Assembly: GCA_963772645.1 (NCBI GenBank)
Contig: CAVYYD010000007.1
Span: 1-64,000, forward strand
Source of the DNA: DASSQJ01 sp963772645
GTDB taxonomy: Bacteria; Actinomycetota; Actinomycetes; Actinomycetales; Dermatophilaceae
DNA: 64,000 nucleotides
Direction of reading: 5' to 3'
In this document: one piece after another, positions 8,322 to 16,368 of the stretch
Numbering within the stretch: the first letter of the stretch is position 1
Layout: every line of letters begins with the position of its first letter
The notes under the pieces: generated by a model
Told to the model about the DNA's origin: nothing
The model's input: only the letters and a program-made list of their open reading frames with translations
Databases searched by the model: none
Position numbers and translations under genes: made by a program

Positions 8322-8561
8322 TCCCGTTGTCTCGGAAACGCAAGACCTCGCCACCTCAGGAGATATTGCCGCGCCGGCTCGGTAAGAGTTGCTCTTCGCC
8401 GCGAGCCGGCCCGAGGGTGTTACAAGTTGGTGACACCGAATCGTTCCTGTGCAGTGCCGTTGCTCTTCGCCCGAGTCCCACTGTTGCAGGCCGTCAGAAC
8501 GAAGTCAGGCTGCGGGGGGTCGCGTCCGCGCCGATGTGCGGTGTCAAGGGACGTTGCTTGG

Positions 8562-8999
8562 TCACGCGGTGGGGGTCAGCCGCGCCACTGCAACATTTCG
8601 ACCGGCCTTCGCCTGGTATGGGCCGAACGCGGGGTAGGTCGCGACGATGACGTCCTTCCAAGCGGCGTCTGATTCAGCTCCGCGAAGCACCTCGACGGAC
8701 ACCATCCTGGTGTCGCGTCCCACCTCGATAGTCGCGCTCGAGGCGGCACGCAGGTTGCGGATCCACTGGGGCTCCCTCGGCTGGCCACCGGCGGTTGCCG
8801 CGAGGTAGTAGTCGCCGTCGCGCTCGACGTACGCCACAGGCACGGTGTGCCGTTGCCCGGATTTTCGTCCCGCCACCGTGAGCAGGAGGACCGTGCTGCC
8901 GCCCTTTGCTCTGCCGCCGAGCTTGCCGCCCGTGCGCCGGTACATCCACACCGCCGCCGCGTTGCCGGCCTTCCAGAATCGCTGCGCCAACGTCGCCAT
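8562..8999 (-). CDS. Deazaflavin-dependent nitroreductase family protein
   Basis: 145 residues from ATG 8999 (MATLAQRFWKAG). It matches the Ddn/F420H2-dependent family: TGGKLGGRAKGG, the phosphate-contact region LLLTVAGRKSGQRHTVPV, then DGDYYLAATAGGQPREPQW, NLRAASSATIEVG and a C-terminal YPAFGPYQAKAGR. Members use reduced F420, or bind related flavins or lipids, to reduce quinones or nitro-compounds. A second member lies at 23891-24277, supporting an F420-producing actinobacterial host. Monocistronic. Confidence 0.85.
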   Translation of the reverse strand: MATLAQRFWKAGNAAAVWMYRRTGGKLGGRAKGGSTVLLLTVAGRKSGQRHTVPVAYVERDGDYYLAATAGGQPREPQWIRNLRAASSATIEVGRDTRMVSVEVLRGAESDAAWKDVIVATYPAFGPYQAKAGRNVAVARLTPTA

Positions 9000-9236
9000 G
9001 CCGTCCTCGCTTGGTCGAGTGGAGTGCCCACAACGAGTCAACCACGGCGCACCAAGCCAGCCGCCCCTAATCCAGACAGTCCCAACGGGTTCAATCAGCG
9101 TGCGTCTCAGCGCCGCGAATCGCTCCGAGTGATCAGGGGCATACCCGCATCACGGCCCCATAGGGGCAGTCGTGGCGCGACGGGGGGGCGAATCGCCTCG
9201 GCATGCAGATGATTAACGTGGCCGTAGGCTGCCGCC

Positions 9237-9824
9237 ATGTCGATGGTCCACACCGACGCGGTGTTCTTCGAGGACGACAAAGCGTTCGAAAGTTGGCTTG
9301 TCGACAACGCGTCGACCGCCACGCACGTGTGGGTTCGCATCGCCAAGAAGGGCACCGGCGTCACGTCGATCGACTGGACAAGGGCCGTGGACGTGGCGCT
9401 GTGCTTCGGCTGGATCGACGGCATCTCCCGGCGCCTCGACGACAAGTGGTACGTGCAGCGGTTCACCCCTCGACGCTCGAAGAGCGTCTGGTCCAAGAAC
9501 AACCGCGAGCGCATCGAGCGACTGACCGCCGAAGGCCGGATGCGGCCCGCCGGCCTAGCTGAGGTGGAAAAGGCGAAGGCGGACGGCCGATGGGCTGCCG
9601 CCTACGACGGCCCGGCCGCCGCGGTCGTGCCCGACGACCTCGCCGCCGCCCTGGCGGCGCGCGACCTCACCGACGTCTACGCCGCGCTGGACAGCCGAAA
9701 CCGCTTCGCCTTCCTCAACCGCATCCAAACCGCAGTGCGGCCGGAGACCCGCGCCCGCCGCATCGAACAGCTCACCGACGCCCTCGCCCAGGGCAAGACC
9801 CCCTACCCCGCGACGAGGAAGTAG
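9237..9824 (+). CDS. YdeI/OmpD-associated family protein
   Basis: 195 residues. Family blocks are visible: FFEDDKAFESWL, HVWVRIAKKGTGVTSIDW, the conserved VALCFGWIDGISRRLDDKWY, RFTPRRSKSVWSKNN, and a C-terminal FLNRIQTAVRPETRARRIEQ. The family is cytoplasmic, abundant in actinobacteria, and sometimes named bacteriocin-protection or YdeI-like protein; its biochemical role is not established. A hairpin that could terminate it follows at 9880-9898. Confidence 0.85.
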   Translation: MSMVHTDAVFFEDDKAFESWLVDNASTATHVWVRIAKKGTGVTSIDWTRAVDVALCFGWIDGISRRLDDKWYVQRFTPRRSKSVWSKNNRERIERLTAEGRMRPAGLAEVEKAKADGRWAAAYDGPAAAVVPDDLAAALAARDLTDVYAALDSRNRFAFLNRIQTAVRPETRARRIEQLTDALAQGKTPYPATRK

Positions 9825-9879
9825 TCCGGTACCTGGTGGGTGTTCAGCGCGCTGAGCAAAGCCGCGGTCGCTGAGCGAA

Positions 9880-9898
9880 GTGGCGGTGTACCCGCCAC
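9880..9898. terminator. Hairpin after the YdeI-family gene
   Basis: A seven-base perfect stem, GTGGCGG pairing with CCGCCAC, encloses a TGTAC loop 56 bases past the stop codon. No T-tract follows, as is common for terminators in very high-GC genomes. It also lies upstream of the next gene, so a regulatory role cannot be excluded. Confidence 0.35.
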
Positions 9899-9956
9899 CG
9901 GCGTAGCCGAGCCAGTGGCGTGGCGGACACGTTCGCAGCAGTGGCATGCTGCTGAC

Positions 9957-10646
9957 GTGGGCCGAGGGACTTCGGATTGGCTACTCCGCACCGCCGCGGT
10001 TTGTGCAGCGGGCGCGACAGGGATCTGGTTGGCCGTCTGGTTCCAGCAGTCCACCGCGCACGGACGCACGTCCCTCAACGAGGAGCGACTGGTCCTCGGC
10101 CTCACCTGGATGGACTCAGCCAAAGCCTTGCCCTTGGCGATGCTGCTACTGCTTCCCGGGATCGAGGTGCTCGTTCGGCGCGCCAGGTCTGGCGCCGGAT
10201 GGACCGGGCGATCGCGAGCCGCCGTGGGCCTCGGCCGCGCCGTGCAGGGGTGTGCGATCGTTGCAGCGGTCGGCGGCGCCACCGACTTCTGGCCCTTCCG
10301 GTTCGGCAGTTACGCCGAGACGTTCGAGTCCCGTCAAGCAAGGGGCCTGCCGTGGGTGCTGGGCGCGCCTTGGCAGTTCCTGGGCTGTGTGCTGGCTGGT
10401 CTCCTGCTGCTCGTGCTGGCTGTGCTGCGCCGTAGAGCGCGGGACGGAGAGCCGGCCGTCCATGGGATCCTGGCCGGGGGGTTCGTGGTCGGTTCACTGT
10501 GGACGCCGACCTGGTTCTATCCAGTCCTCGCCTGGGGCGCCCTGGCAGCCTGGTCAGGGTGGCTGACCCGGCCTCTTTCCGCTCGGGAGCCCGCCGGCAC
10601 GACGCGCGACCATGCCAGCGAGACAGGCAATGACCCGGGCGCCTAG
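9957..10646 (+). CDS. Polytopic membrane protein of unknown function
   Basis: 229 residues from GTG 9957, chosen because the frame upstream of it is repetitive and unlike protein. About six hydrophobic helices are seen, including TAAVCAAGATGIWLAVWF, LPLAMLLLLPGIEVLV, LGCVLAGLLLLVLAVL and GILAGGFVVGSLW. A conserved-looking loop DFWPFRFGSYAETFESRQ carries acidic and basic residues. I do not recognise the family. Its stop is about 43 bases before the left end of the IS630 element, so its terminator region may have been disturbed by that insertion. Confidence 0.6.
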   Translation: MGRGTSDWLLRTAAVCAAGATGIWLAVWFQQSTAHGRTSLNEERLVLGLTWMDSAKALPLAMLLLLPGIEVLVRRARSGAGWTGRSRAAVGLGRAVQGCAIVAAVGGATDFWPFRFGSYAETFESRQARGLPWVLGAPWQFLGCVLAGLLLLVLAVLRRRARDGEPAVHGILAGGFVVGSLWTPTWFYPVLAWGALAAWSGWLTRPLSAREPAGTTRDHASETGNDPGA

Positions 10647-10688
10647 GCCTAGTGCCGGGGAGAGATGTTGTGGCCCGTTGATGCGCGC

Positions 10689-11753
10689 CTAGTGTCGCGC
10701 GTCTGAATCTCGTTTACGGGTGGCGTGGGGCAGGATCTCGTCTGCGGTCTTCGTCCACGTGAAGGGGTGGCAGCGGTCGTTCCAGCCGTCGATGAAGGCG
10801 CTAATCGCGGCGACGAGTTGTTTGACGCTGTCGAAGGATCCGCGCCGGATCGCCTGCCGGGTGATGATCCCGAAGAACACTTCGACCAGGTTGAGCCAGG
10901 ACCCAGAGGTCGGGGTGAAGTGCAGCGTGATCCGCGGGTTCTTGGCGAGCCAGGCGTTGATCTCGGCGTGTTTGTGGGTGTGGTAGTTGTCCACCACCAC
11001 GTGCAACCGCCGACGCGGGTAGGCCTTGGCGACCTTCTTCAGGAAGTCGAGGAACTCGGCCTTGCCGTGCCGGTCGTAACACTGGTCGGTCACCTTCCCG
11101 GTCGCCACCTCCAGCGCGGCGAACAAGGTGGTCGTGCCGTTGCGCTTGTAGTCATGAGTCGCCTTCTCCGGCAGACCCTCTCGCAACGGAAGGATCGGCG
11201 CCGTCCGGTTCAACGCCTGGATCTGCGACTTCTCGTCCACGCACAGCACGACCGCCTTCTCCGGCGGGTTCAGGTACAACCCGACCACGTCACGGACCTT
11301 GGCCTCCAGCTCCGGGTCGGTCGAGAACTTGAACGTCTCGCGCCGCCACGGCTGGACCCGGTACTTGCGCCACGCGCGGGCCACCGTCGCGTCCCCGACC
11401 CCGAGATGCTTCCCGAGCAACCGGCTCGACCAATGCGTCACCGCGAGCGAATCCGGTGGCGGCTCCAACGTCGCAGCGATGATCGCCGAGTCATCGACCC
11501 TCTTCGGCCGACCCGGCCGCGGCTCATCCTCCAACCCCGCCAACCCATGCGCTGCGAACCGGTCGCGCCACTTGATCACCGTCGGACGCGACACCCCAAG
11601 CTGCCTCGCCGCGCCCGAGGTCCCCGCCCCGTCCGCGACCGCCAGCACGATCCGCGCCCGCTCCACATGAGAGGCCCGAATCGCCCTCGACCGCGACCAC
11701 GACACCAACGTGGCCCGGTCCTCGTCACCGATCACCAATCCCGCAACAGCCAT
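10689..11753 (-). CDS. IS630-family transposase
   Basis: 354 residues. The N-terminal helix-turn-helix region has GTSGAARQLGVSRPTVIKWR and GLAGLEDEPRPGRPKRVDD. The C-terminal DDE domain shows the first Asp in VVLCVDEKSQIQ near residue 185, the second in HVVVDNYHTHKH near 263, and the Glu in SWLNLVEVFFG near 300. Full length and undisturbed. The last codons read through the terminal repeat: the stop TAG is made of the target-site TA and the first flanking base, so the gene end is completed by host DNA. Confidence 0.93.
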   Translation of the reverse strand: MAVAGLVIGDEDRATLVSWSRSRAIRASHVERARIVLAVADGAGTSGAARQLGVSRPTVIKWRDRFAAHGLAGLEDEPRPGRPKRVDDSAIIAATLEPPPDSLAVTHWSSRLLGKHLGVGDATVARAWRKYRVQPWRRETFKFSTDPELEAKVRDVVGLYLNPPEKAVVLCVDEKSQIQALNRTAPILPLREGLPEKATHDYKRNGTTTLFAALEVATGKVTDQCYDRHGKAEFLDFLKKVAKAYPRRRLHVVVDNYHTHKHAEINAWLAKNPRITLHFTPTSGSWLNLVEVFFGIITRQAIRRGSFDSVKQLVAAISAFIDGWNDRCHPFTWTKTADEILPHATRKRDSDARH

Positions 11754-11806
11754 GCCCCATTCTCAGACATCAACGCCTGTAAACCAATTAACGACGCGCG
11801 ACACTA
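10690..11806 (-). mobile_element. IS630-family insertion sequence
   Basis: Terminal inverted repeats are exact over 14 bases: TAGTGTCGCGCGTC at 10690-10703 and its complement at 11793-11806, with a looser match (GTTTAC) a little further in. The outermost TA at each end is the target dinucleotide that IS630/Tc1-type elements duplicate, so the element proper is 10692-11804. It contains one transposase gene with a complete DDE set and looks potentially active. The right end abuts the IS982 element. Confidence 0.92.
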
Positions 11807-11807
11807 G

Positions 11808-12844
11808 ATGAATGATTCCAAGGGATGTGGCTGGTGTGGCGCGTGTGATGTGAGGGTGAGGGTGTCCAGACTCGACGTTGGAACCCAATCTCGAGCCTGG
11901 AGGCCCTGGTGGACGCCGATCTGGACACCCTCGCGACCGCACTCTATGTGACGTGCGATGACCTGTTGAAGAACCACCCCGAGCGAGTCCCTGCTCGGCC
12001 CCGGGTGGGTTTGCAGCCGCAGATCACGGATGCGGAACTGGTGACGTTGGCGGTGATGCAGGCGTTGCTCGGCTACACCAGCGAACGCCGCTCGCTGCGT
12101 CACGCCCGGAGCCGGCTGCTGGGCATGTTCCCGAGGCTGCCCCGGCAGTCGGGGTACAACAAGCGGCTGCGCAAGCTGGCCACCACGATGTCCTGGCTGG
12201 TCGCGACCCTCGGCGGTCAGACCAGCGTGGCGAGCGACGACGTGTGGGTCATCGACTCCACCCCGGTGGAGTGCGCCCGCTCGCGGGAGACGGTGAAGCG
12301 CTCCGACCTGGCCGGCTGGGCCGAATACGGATACTGCGCCAGCCATTCCCGGTTCTTCTGGGGGCTGCGACTGCACCTGGTGTGCACCCTGCACGGGCTA
12401 CCCGTCGGCTGGGCACTGACCGGCGCCAAGGCCGACGAACGCTCCGTGCTGTCCGACATCGTCGCCCACACCCCGACCCTGGCCGCCTTGGCACACACCG
12501 ACCTGACCTGGATCGCGGACAAGAACTACTACGGCGCCACGTTCGAGGCAGACGTCGCCGCCACCGGCATCGACCTGCTGCGCCCCGCCCGCAAGGGCGA
12601 GCAACCCCGCCCCGGCGAACAGTTCTTCAAGCCCCTGCGCCAAATCATCGAGTCCGTCAACGACACCCTCAAAGGCCAACTCGACCTCGAAGCCCACGGC
12701 GGGCGCACCATCGCCGGCGTATGCACCCGAGTGGCCCAACGGATCCTCGCCCTGACCGCCGCGATCTGGCACAACGACCGCATCGGCGCCAGCATCCACC
12801 GCTCCCTGATCGCCTACGACCACTGACCCCTTGGAATCAGTCAT
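11808..12844 (+). mobile_element. IS982-family insertion sequence
   Basis: Terminal inverted repeats of 17 bases with one mismatch: ATGAATGATTCCAAGGG at 11808-11824 and the complement of ATGACTGATTCCAAGGG at 12828-12844. CTAG occurs directly outside each end (11804-11807 and 12845-12848), consistent with a four-base target duplication. The left CTAG includes the last base of the IS630 element and its TA, so this element inserted at the very edge of the IS630 copy and is the younger of the two. Confidence 0.9.
11909..12826 (+). CDS. IS982-family transposase
   Basis: 305 residues from GTG 11909, preceded by GGAGG. The N-terminal region (MDADLDTLATALYVTCDDLL, then LVTLAVMQALLGYTSE) and the catalytic segments VWVIDSTPVECARSRETVKR, FFWGLRLHLVCTLHGLPVGW and GAKADERS match IS982-type DDE transposases. 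A later WIADKNYYGATFEAD and the C-terminal ESVNDTLKGQLDLE complete the domain. Not frameshifted, so the element may be functional. The stop codon lies at the edge of the right inverted repeat. Confidence 0.92.
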   Translation: MDADLDTLATALYVTCDDLLKNHPERVPARPRVGLQPQITDAELVTLAVMQALLGYTSERRSLRHARSRLLGMFPRLPRQSGYNKRLRKLATTMSWLVATLGGQTSVASDDVWVIDSTPVECARSRETVKRSDLAGWAEYGYCASHSRFFWGLRLHLVCTLHGLPVGWALTGAKADERSVLSDIVAHTPTLAALAHTDLTWIADKNYYGATFEADVAATGIDLLRPARKGEQPRPGEQFFKPLRQIIESVNDTLKGQLDLEAHGGRTIAGVCTRVAQRILALTAAIWHNDRIGASIHRSLIAYDH

Positions 12845-12857
12845 CTAGTGTCGCGGT

Positions 12858-13451
12858 GTGCCCGAGTTCAGCTGGCGACCGGCCAACGATGCGACGAGCG
12901 AGGACGTCGAGGCGGTGTTCGGCGCCGGCGGCGCCCGCAAGTGCCGCTGCCAGGCGCTGAAGGCCCCGGGCTGGATCTGGCGCGACACGACCCAGGAGGA
13001 GCGTGACGCCGCCCTCTTGGAACAGGCCGGCTGCGGTACGAGTGGCCCCACGTCCGGCCTCGTCGGGTACGTCGACGGCGAGCCGGTCGGCTGGGTCGCG
13101 GTCGAGCCGCGGGAGAACTACCCGAGGATCTGGGCCCGGCAGAAGTCGTGGATGCGGATGGACCCGGACCTCGAGGGCGTCTGGTCGGTCACCTGCTTCG
13201 TCGTGCGCAAGGGCTTCCGTCGACAGGGGCTCATGTACGAGCTCGCCGCCGCCACCGTCGAGTACGGCCGGCAGGTCGGCGCTCGCGTCCTCGAGGGGTA
13301 CCCCACCGAGCCGCCGCCGGGGAAGACCGTGATCTGGGACGAGGCGTCGGTCGGGCTGCTCCAGGTCTTCCTCGACGCCGGCTACGAGGTCGAGGCGTCG
13401 CCCACCCTGCGCCGCAGGGTGGTGCGACACCGACCGGGCGGGTCGTCCTGA
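12858..13451 (+). CDS. GNAT family N-acetyltransferase
   Basis: 197 residues. GNAT core: strand VGYVDGEPVGWVAVEPREN, then WSVTCFVVRKGFRRQGLMYE, where RKGFRRQG is the acetyl-CoA pyrophosphate loop (Q/RxxGxG/A type). A C-terminal VFLDAGYEVEASPTLRRRV is usual. A cysteine pair (CRCQ) near residue 35 is common in one actinobacterial subgroup. The start GTG lies only 13 bases beyond the IS982 end and no ribosome site is evident in that gap, so its native promoter has been displaced and expression may depend on the insertion sequence. Substrate unknown. Confidence 0.85.
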   Translation: MPEFSWRPANDATSEDVEAVFGAGGARKCRCQALKAPGWIWRDTTQEERDAALLEQAGCGTSGPTSGLVGYVDGEPVGWVAVEPRENYPRIWARQKSWMRMDPDLEGVWSVTCFVVRKGFRRQGLMYELAAATVEYGRQVGARVLEGYPTEPPPGKTVIWDEASVGLLQVFLDAGYEVEASPTLRRRVVRHRPGGSS

Positions 13452-13494
13452 CGGTCCGTTGCGCACCTGGGTAGCCGGGACACACTGCTCGACG

Positions 13495-13523
13495 CGGCGA
13501 CGGCAGCGAATGCGCCGTCGCCG
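13495..13523. terminator. Convergent-gene hairpin
   Basis: A perfect ten-base stem (CGGCGACGGC with its complement) encloses a nine-base loop. It lies between the end of the GNAT gene and the end of the convergent NarK-like gene, the expected place for a bidirectional terminator. Confidence 0.5.
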
Positions 13524-13566
13524 TGCATGGGCCCGTTTCCTCCGGCGGAGCGTTTGAGTGCGTGCG

Positions 13567-14877
13567 TCAACCCTTGGCGGACCGAGAGGTCCACCGTTGC
13601 AGCCACACCACCACGGGGAAGGCGAACAGCACCAGTACCGCGACTGGGAGGAATCCGCGGGCGTAACCGGTCGTGCCTCCGACCGCGCCGGTGACGACCC
13701 CGATCACCGGCGGGATCACGAAACCGCCGAGTGCGCCCAGCCCCCCGATCCATCCGGAGGCGCCCCCGACGGCGTCCGGGACGTAGCGCGGCAGCAGCTT
13801 GAAGACGATGGCGTTCTGCAGCCCCATGCCCAGGGCCACCGCGATCGAGGAGACCAGCGACAGCCAGAAAGTCTCCGAGAAGGACAGTCCGAGGATCCCG
13901 ACGAGCATCAGCAGGAAGTTCCCATGCAGGGCGTACTTGATCGAGATCCGGTCCGACAGCAGGCCACCGGGGACCCGGATGAATGCTGACAGCAGCGAGA
14001 AGGTCGCCGTGAGCAGCCCGGCTTCCCGGAGGCTCGAGCCGTACATCCCGTGCCAGTAGGTCGGCAGCCACGAGGTGAAGGCGAGGAACCCGCCGAAGGA
14101 GAGGAAGTAGAAGAAGACCAGGACCCAGGTGGCGGGGATGGTGGCCGCGTGCTTGAGCCCCTCGACGGCGGACCCGCTGGGCCGGCGCTCACCGCCACCC
14201 AGCGGGAGCAGCTCCTGCGCAGGGAGGTCGATCCCCTGCCTGCGGAGCTGGAACCACGGGGCGTCCTTCACGAAGATGGCGTAGGCAATCGTGATCAGGA
14301 GCAGGATGGCGAACCAGATGCTGTAGGCGCCGAGGACGCCGAGCGACCCGACCGCGATCGGGAGGAACATCGTCGAGAGTCCGGGGCTGGTGTTGCCCAG
14401 GCCCGCGTAGATGCCGAGGGCGCCGCCCTGGTCCTTGTCCGGGTACCAGTACGACACCTGGCCGATGCCGACCGAGAAGGACGCGATGCCGCACCCGATC
14501 AGGACACCGATGAGGAGCAGCAGCGGGTAGGTCCCGGCCATCTGGTCCGGGTAGCGGGTCGCCACCAGCACGAGGAGGGCGACGACACCGACGTTGGTCA
14601 CCGCGAGCAGAGTGAGGAAGGGGCGCTTGCCGCCGACTCGGTCGACGGCGGCCCCGAACGGGATCCGGAGCAGCGACCCGGTGAGGGCCGGGATGGCGGC
14701 CAGGATGCCGGCGGCGAAAGGCGAGAGGTCGAGCAGGTCGGTGAACTTCGGGACGAGCGGGCCGAAGATGGAGACCCCGGCGAAGCCGCCGAAGAAGCCG
14801 AACGTCGCCATCCAGAGCGCCTCGGAGCGGGTGCCTCGGACGAGCTCGGTCACGTCAGGTCGGGTCGGCGTGGACAT
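13567..14877 (-). CDS. NarK/NasA-type nitrate-nitrite MFS transporter
   Basis: 436 residues with about twelve helices. The nitrate/nitrite porter signatures are recognisable: GALGIYAGLGNTSPGLS in the first half and GASGWIGGLGALGGFV in the second. MFS loop motifs GAAVDRVGGKRP and GGLLSDRIS follow the second and eighth helices. Start ATG 14877 has GAGG upstream; the frame extends further 5' but that part lacks helices. Predicted inner-membrane uptake or exchange of nitrate/nitrite. No nitrate reductase gene lies in this window, so the substrate is from family resemblance only. Confidence 0.82.
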   Translation of the reverse strand: MSTPTRPDVTELVRGTRSEALWMATFGFFGGFAGVSIFGPLVPKFTDLLDLSPFAAGILAAIPALTGSLLRIPFGAAVDRVGGKRPFLTLLAVTNVGVVALLVLVATRYPDQMAGTYPLLLLIGVLIGCGIASFSVGIGQVSYWYPDKDQGGALGIYAGLGNTSPGLSTMFLPIAVGSLGVLGAYSIWFAILLLITIAYAIFVKDAPWFQLRRQGIDLPAQELLPLGGGERRPSGSAVEGLKHAATIPATWVLVFFYFLSFGGFLAFTSWLPTYWHGMYGSSLREAGLLTATFSLLSAFIRVPGGLLSDRISIKYALHGNFLLMLVGILGLSFSETFWLSLVSSIAVALGMGLQNAIVFKLLPRYVPDAVGGASGWIGGLGALGGFVIPPVIGVVTGAVGGTTGYARGFLPVAVLVLFAFPVVVWLQRWTSRSAKG

Positions 14878-15103
14878 ATCCAAACCTCTTCTCAGTGGCG
14901 TCGTGCGGGCCGTTTGCCCGCCGGTGGTGCAGGAGCCCACTCTCTCCCAGCCGCGGCGTCGGCCTCGGAGAGGACCACCCGATCGAGGACTGCCGTGGAG
15001 GCCCCGAGGACTGCCGCACGCGCCACCCGAGCACCGTAGTCGGACCGCCGTGTGGGCGTCCACGGTGACCGGGCGCTGCGGGCGCTGTGATGACGTGTAG
15101 ACG

Positions 15104-15131
15104 CTCCCCGGCGCCGGCCGGCGCCGGGGAG
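15104..15131. repeat. Perfect 28-bp palindrome
   Basis: Two 14-base arms, CTCCCCGGCGCCGG and its exact complement, meet with no spacer. The site is 227 bases upstream of the NarK-like gene in a 378-base stretch (14878-15255) where I see no intact gene. It could be a protein-binding site, a transcription stop, or a recombination footprint. The arms are all G/C except their outer bases. Confidence 0.6.
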
Positions 15132-15255
15132 GCGGTACCGCCCCGCCGGTGGGTCGGCTCCCAGGGTGGGTGGTGTGAGGTCGTCGCGTGGGCGACCTCG
15201 CAGACCGAGGGGGCCGCCGGACCCGGTTGGCCCCACGCGAGTGAGGGAGTCCGGG

Positions 15256-15345
15256 ATGGGACGGATCGTCGTGATGAACCACGTGACCTTGGATGGGGTG
15301 ATGCAGTCACCGGGGCGCCGGGACCAGGACACCCGGGGCGGGTCG
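15256..15345 (+). pseudogene. N-terminal relic of a RibD/dihydrofolate-reductase-family protein
   Basis: After a ribosome site (GAGGGAG), ATG 15256 begins GRIVVMNHVTLDGVMQSPGR, the classical first strand and loop of this family. The similarity stops after DTRGG; what follows is Arg/Asp-rich and not reductase-like. A direct repeat lies at the break. Only about 30 of the usual 180 or so residues remain, so this is a truncated gene start. Confidence 0.6.
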
Positions 15346-15379
15346 CCCATGGGGGATGGCCAGGACGCCCGGGGCGGGT
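15324..15379. repeat. Imperfect 20-bp direct repeat at the broken reductase gene
   Basis: CCAGGACACCCGGGGCGGGT at 15324-15343 recurs with one mismatch at 15360-15379, a 36-base period. It sits where the reductase reading frame stops resembling its family, so slippage or recombination between the copies may have caused the loss. Confidence 0.6.
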
Positions 15380-15548
15380 TTCGGCTGATCGAGTGCAACC
15401 GTCCCGATGCGGGAGTGATCATCGCCTCGTACGAGCCTGTGGCAGGTGGAGCCCACGATGACCACCGAGACGAACCACTGGTGGAACGAGCACCCCCGCG
15501 AGCGACGAGCCCCGGCCAGCGGGACCCCGGTGATCCTCGTCCGGACGG

Positions 15549-16211
15549 TCAGTGCGCCTCGGAAGCGTCGTCGTGCTCGAGGTTGCCCGCGAGCGCCTCG
15601 CACGCGCCCTCGAGGTGGGCTCGCATCCGCTCCTCCGCGAGCGCGGCGTCCCCGGCTTCGAGGGCGTCGAGCACCTGCTGGTGCTCTCGCGCGATCCGGT
15701 CGCGGCCCAGGACGTAGCGCGACTGCACCATCGAGAGGTGGATCTCGCCACTGAGGGCGGCGTAGAGGCGGCTGAGCCGAGGGCTGTCGACGCAGCCCAC
15801 GAGGGCCCGGTGGAAGTCGAGGTCGGCCTCGACGAAGACGCTGTGGGGCGCGTCGTCTGGCACGGCTGCCAGCGCTGCGACCGCCCTGCCGGCATCGGCC
15901 GGAGGCGCGCCCTGCGCCACCACCGCACCGACCACTCCGATCTCCAGCGGGATGCGCACGAGGAAGAGGTCCTCGACGTCAGCTCGCGACAGGACCGGCA
16001 CGTGGGCCGACTTGTGGGCCTGGCGGCGCAGCAGCCCTTCGTGGACGAGCAGGGTGATCGCCGATCGTGCCGTGGGGCGCGAGATGCCGAACTCGGCCGC
16101 GATGTCGGCCTCGACCAGCGTGGCTCCCGGCGGGAGGTGACCGTCGAGCACCCGTGCGCGCAGGGTGTCGACGAGGGCGTCGACGACGGACACCGTCTGC
16201 AGCGTGGCCAC
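15549..16211 (-). CDS. GntR/FadR-family regulator, probable lactate-operon regulator
   Basis: 220 residues. An N-terminal winged helix-turn-helix (RVLDGHLPPGATLVEADIAA, then FGISRPTARSAITLLVHEGL) precedes an all-helical FCD sensor domain. FCD metal-ligand positions are visible: the D..H pair in EADLDFHRALVG and a His in GEIHLSMVQS. I prefer GTG 16211 because GGAGG lies eight bases upstream; GTG 16220 is possible. It diverges from a lactate permease and dehydrogenase, and two FadR-type half-site dyads lie between. By analogy with LldR it would sense lactate. Confidence 0.85.
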   Translation of the reverse strand: MATLQTVSVVDALVDTLRARVLDGHLPPGATLVEADIAAEFGISRPTARSAITLLVHEGLLRRQAHKSAHVPVLSRADVEDLFLVRIPLEIGVVGAVVAQGAPPADAGRAVAALAAVPDDAPHSVFVEADLDFHRALVGCVDSPRLSRLYAALSGEIHLSMVQSRYVLGRDRIAREHQQVLDALEAGDAALAEERMRAHLEGACEALAGNLEHDDASEAH

Positions 16212-16307
16212 GGGGCCCACCTCCTTCTCCGGCTCGCCGGGAGTCTAGCCAAGCGGCACCGCGCCCCCGCGTCCTCGCGGTGTGACGGAGCCGACCCTGT
16301 GGACAGA

Positions 16308-16343
16308 TTGCCTGACAAGCATACCGGTCTTATTGTCAGACAA
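16308..16343. promoter_or_regulatory. Paired FadR/GntR-type operators
   Basis: TTGTCAGACAA at 16333-16343 is a perfect palindrome about a central A and fits TNGTNNNACNA, the FadR-subfamily consensus. TTGCCTGACAA at 16308-16318 is a near match with centre 25 bases away. Both lie in the divergent region between the regulator and the lactate permease, 26 bases or more upstream of the permease start. Confidence 0.7.
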
Positions 16344-16368
16344 ATCATCCGGACAAAGGAGTCCCGCC

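Noticed and set aside
15456..15548. Plus-strand start MTTETNHWWNEHPRERR before the FadR gene
   Set aside because: Plausible first residues, but the frame quickly becomes Arg-rich and continues antisense through FadR; no family recognised.
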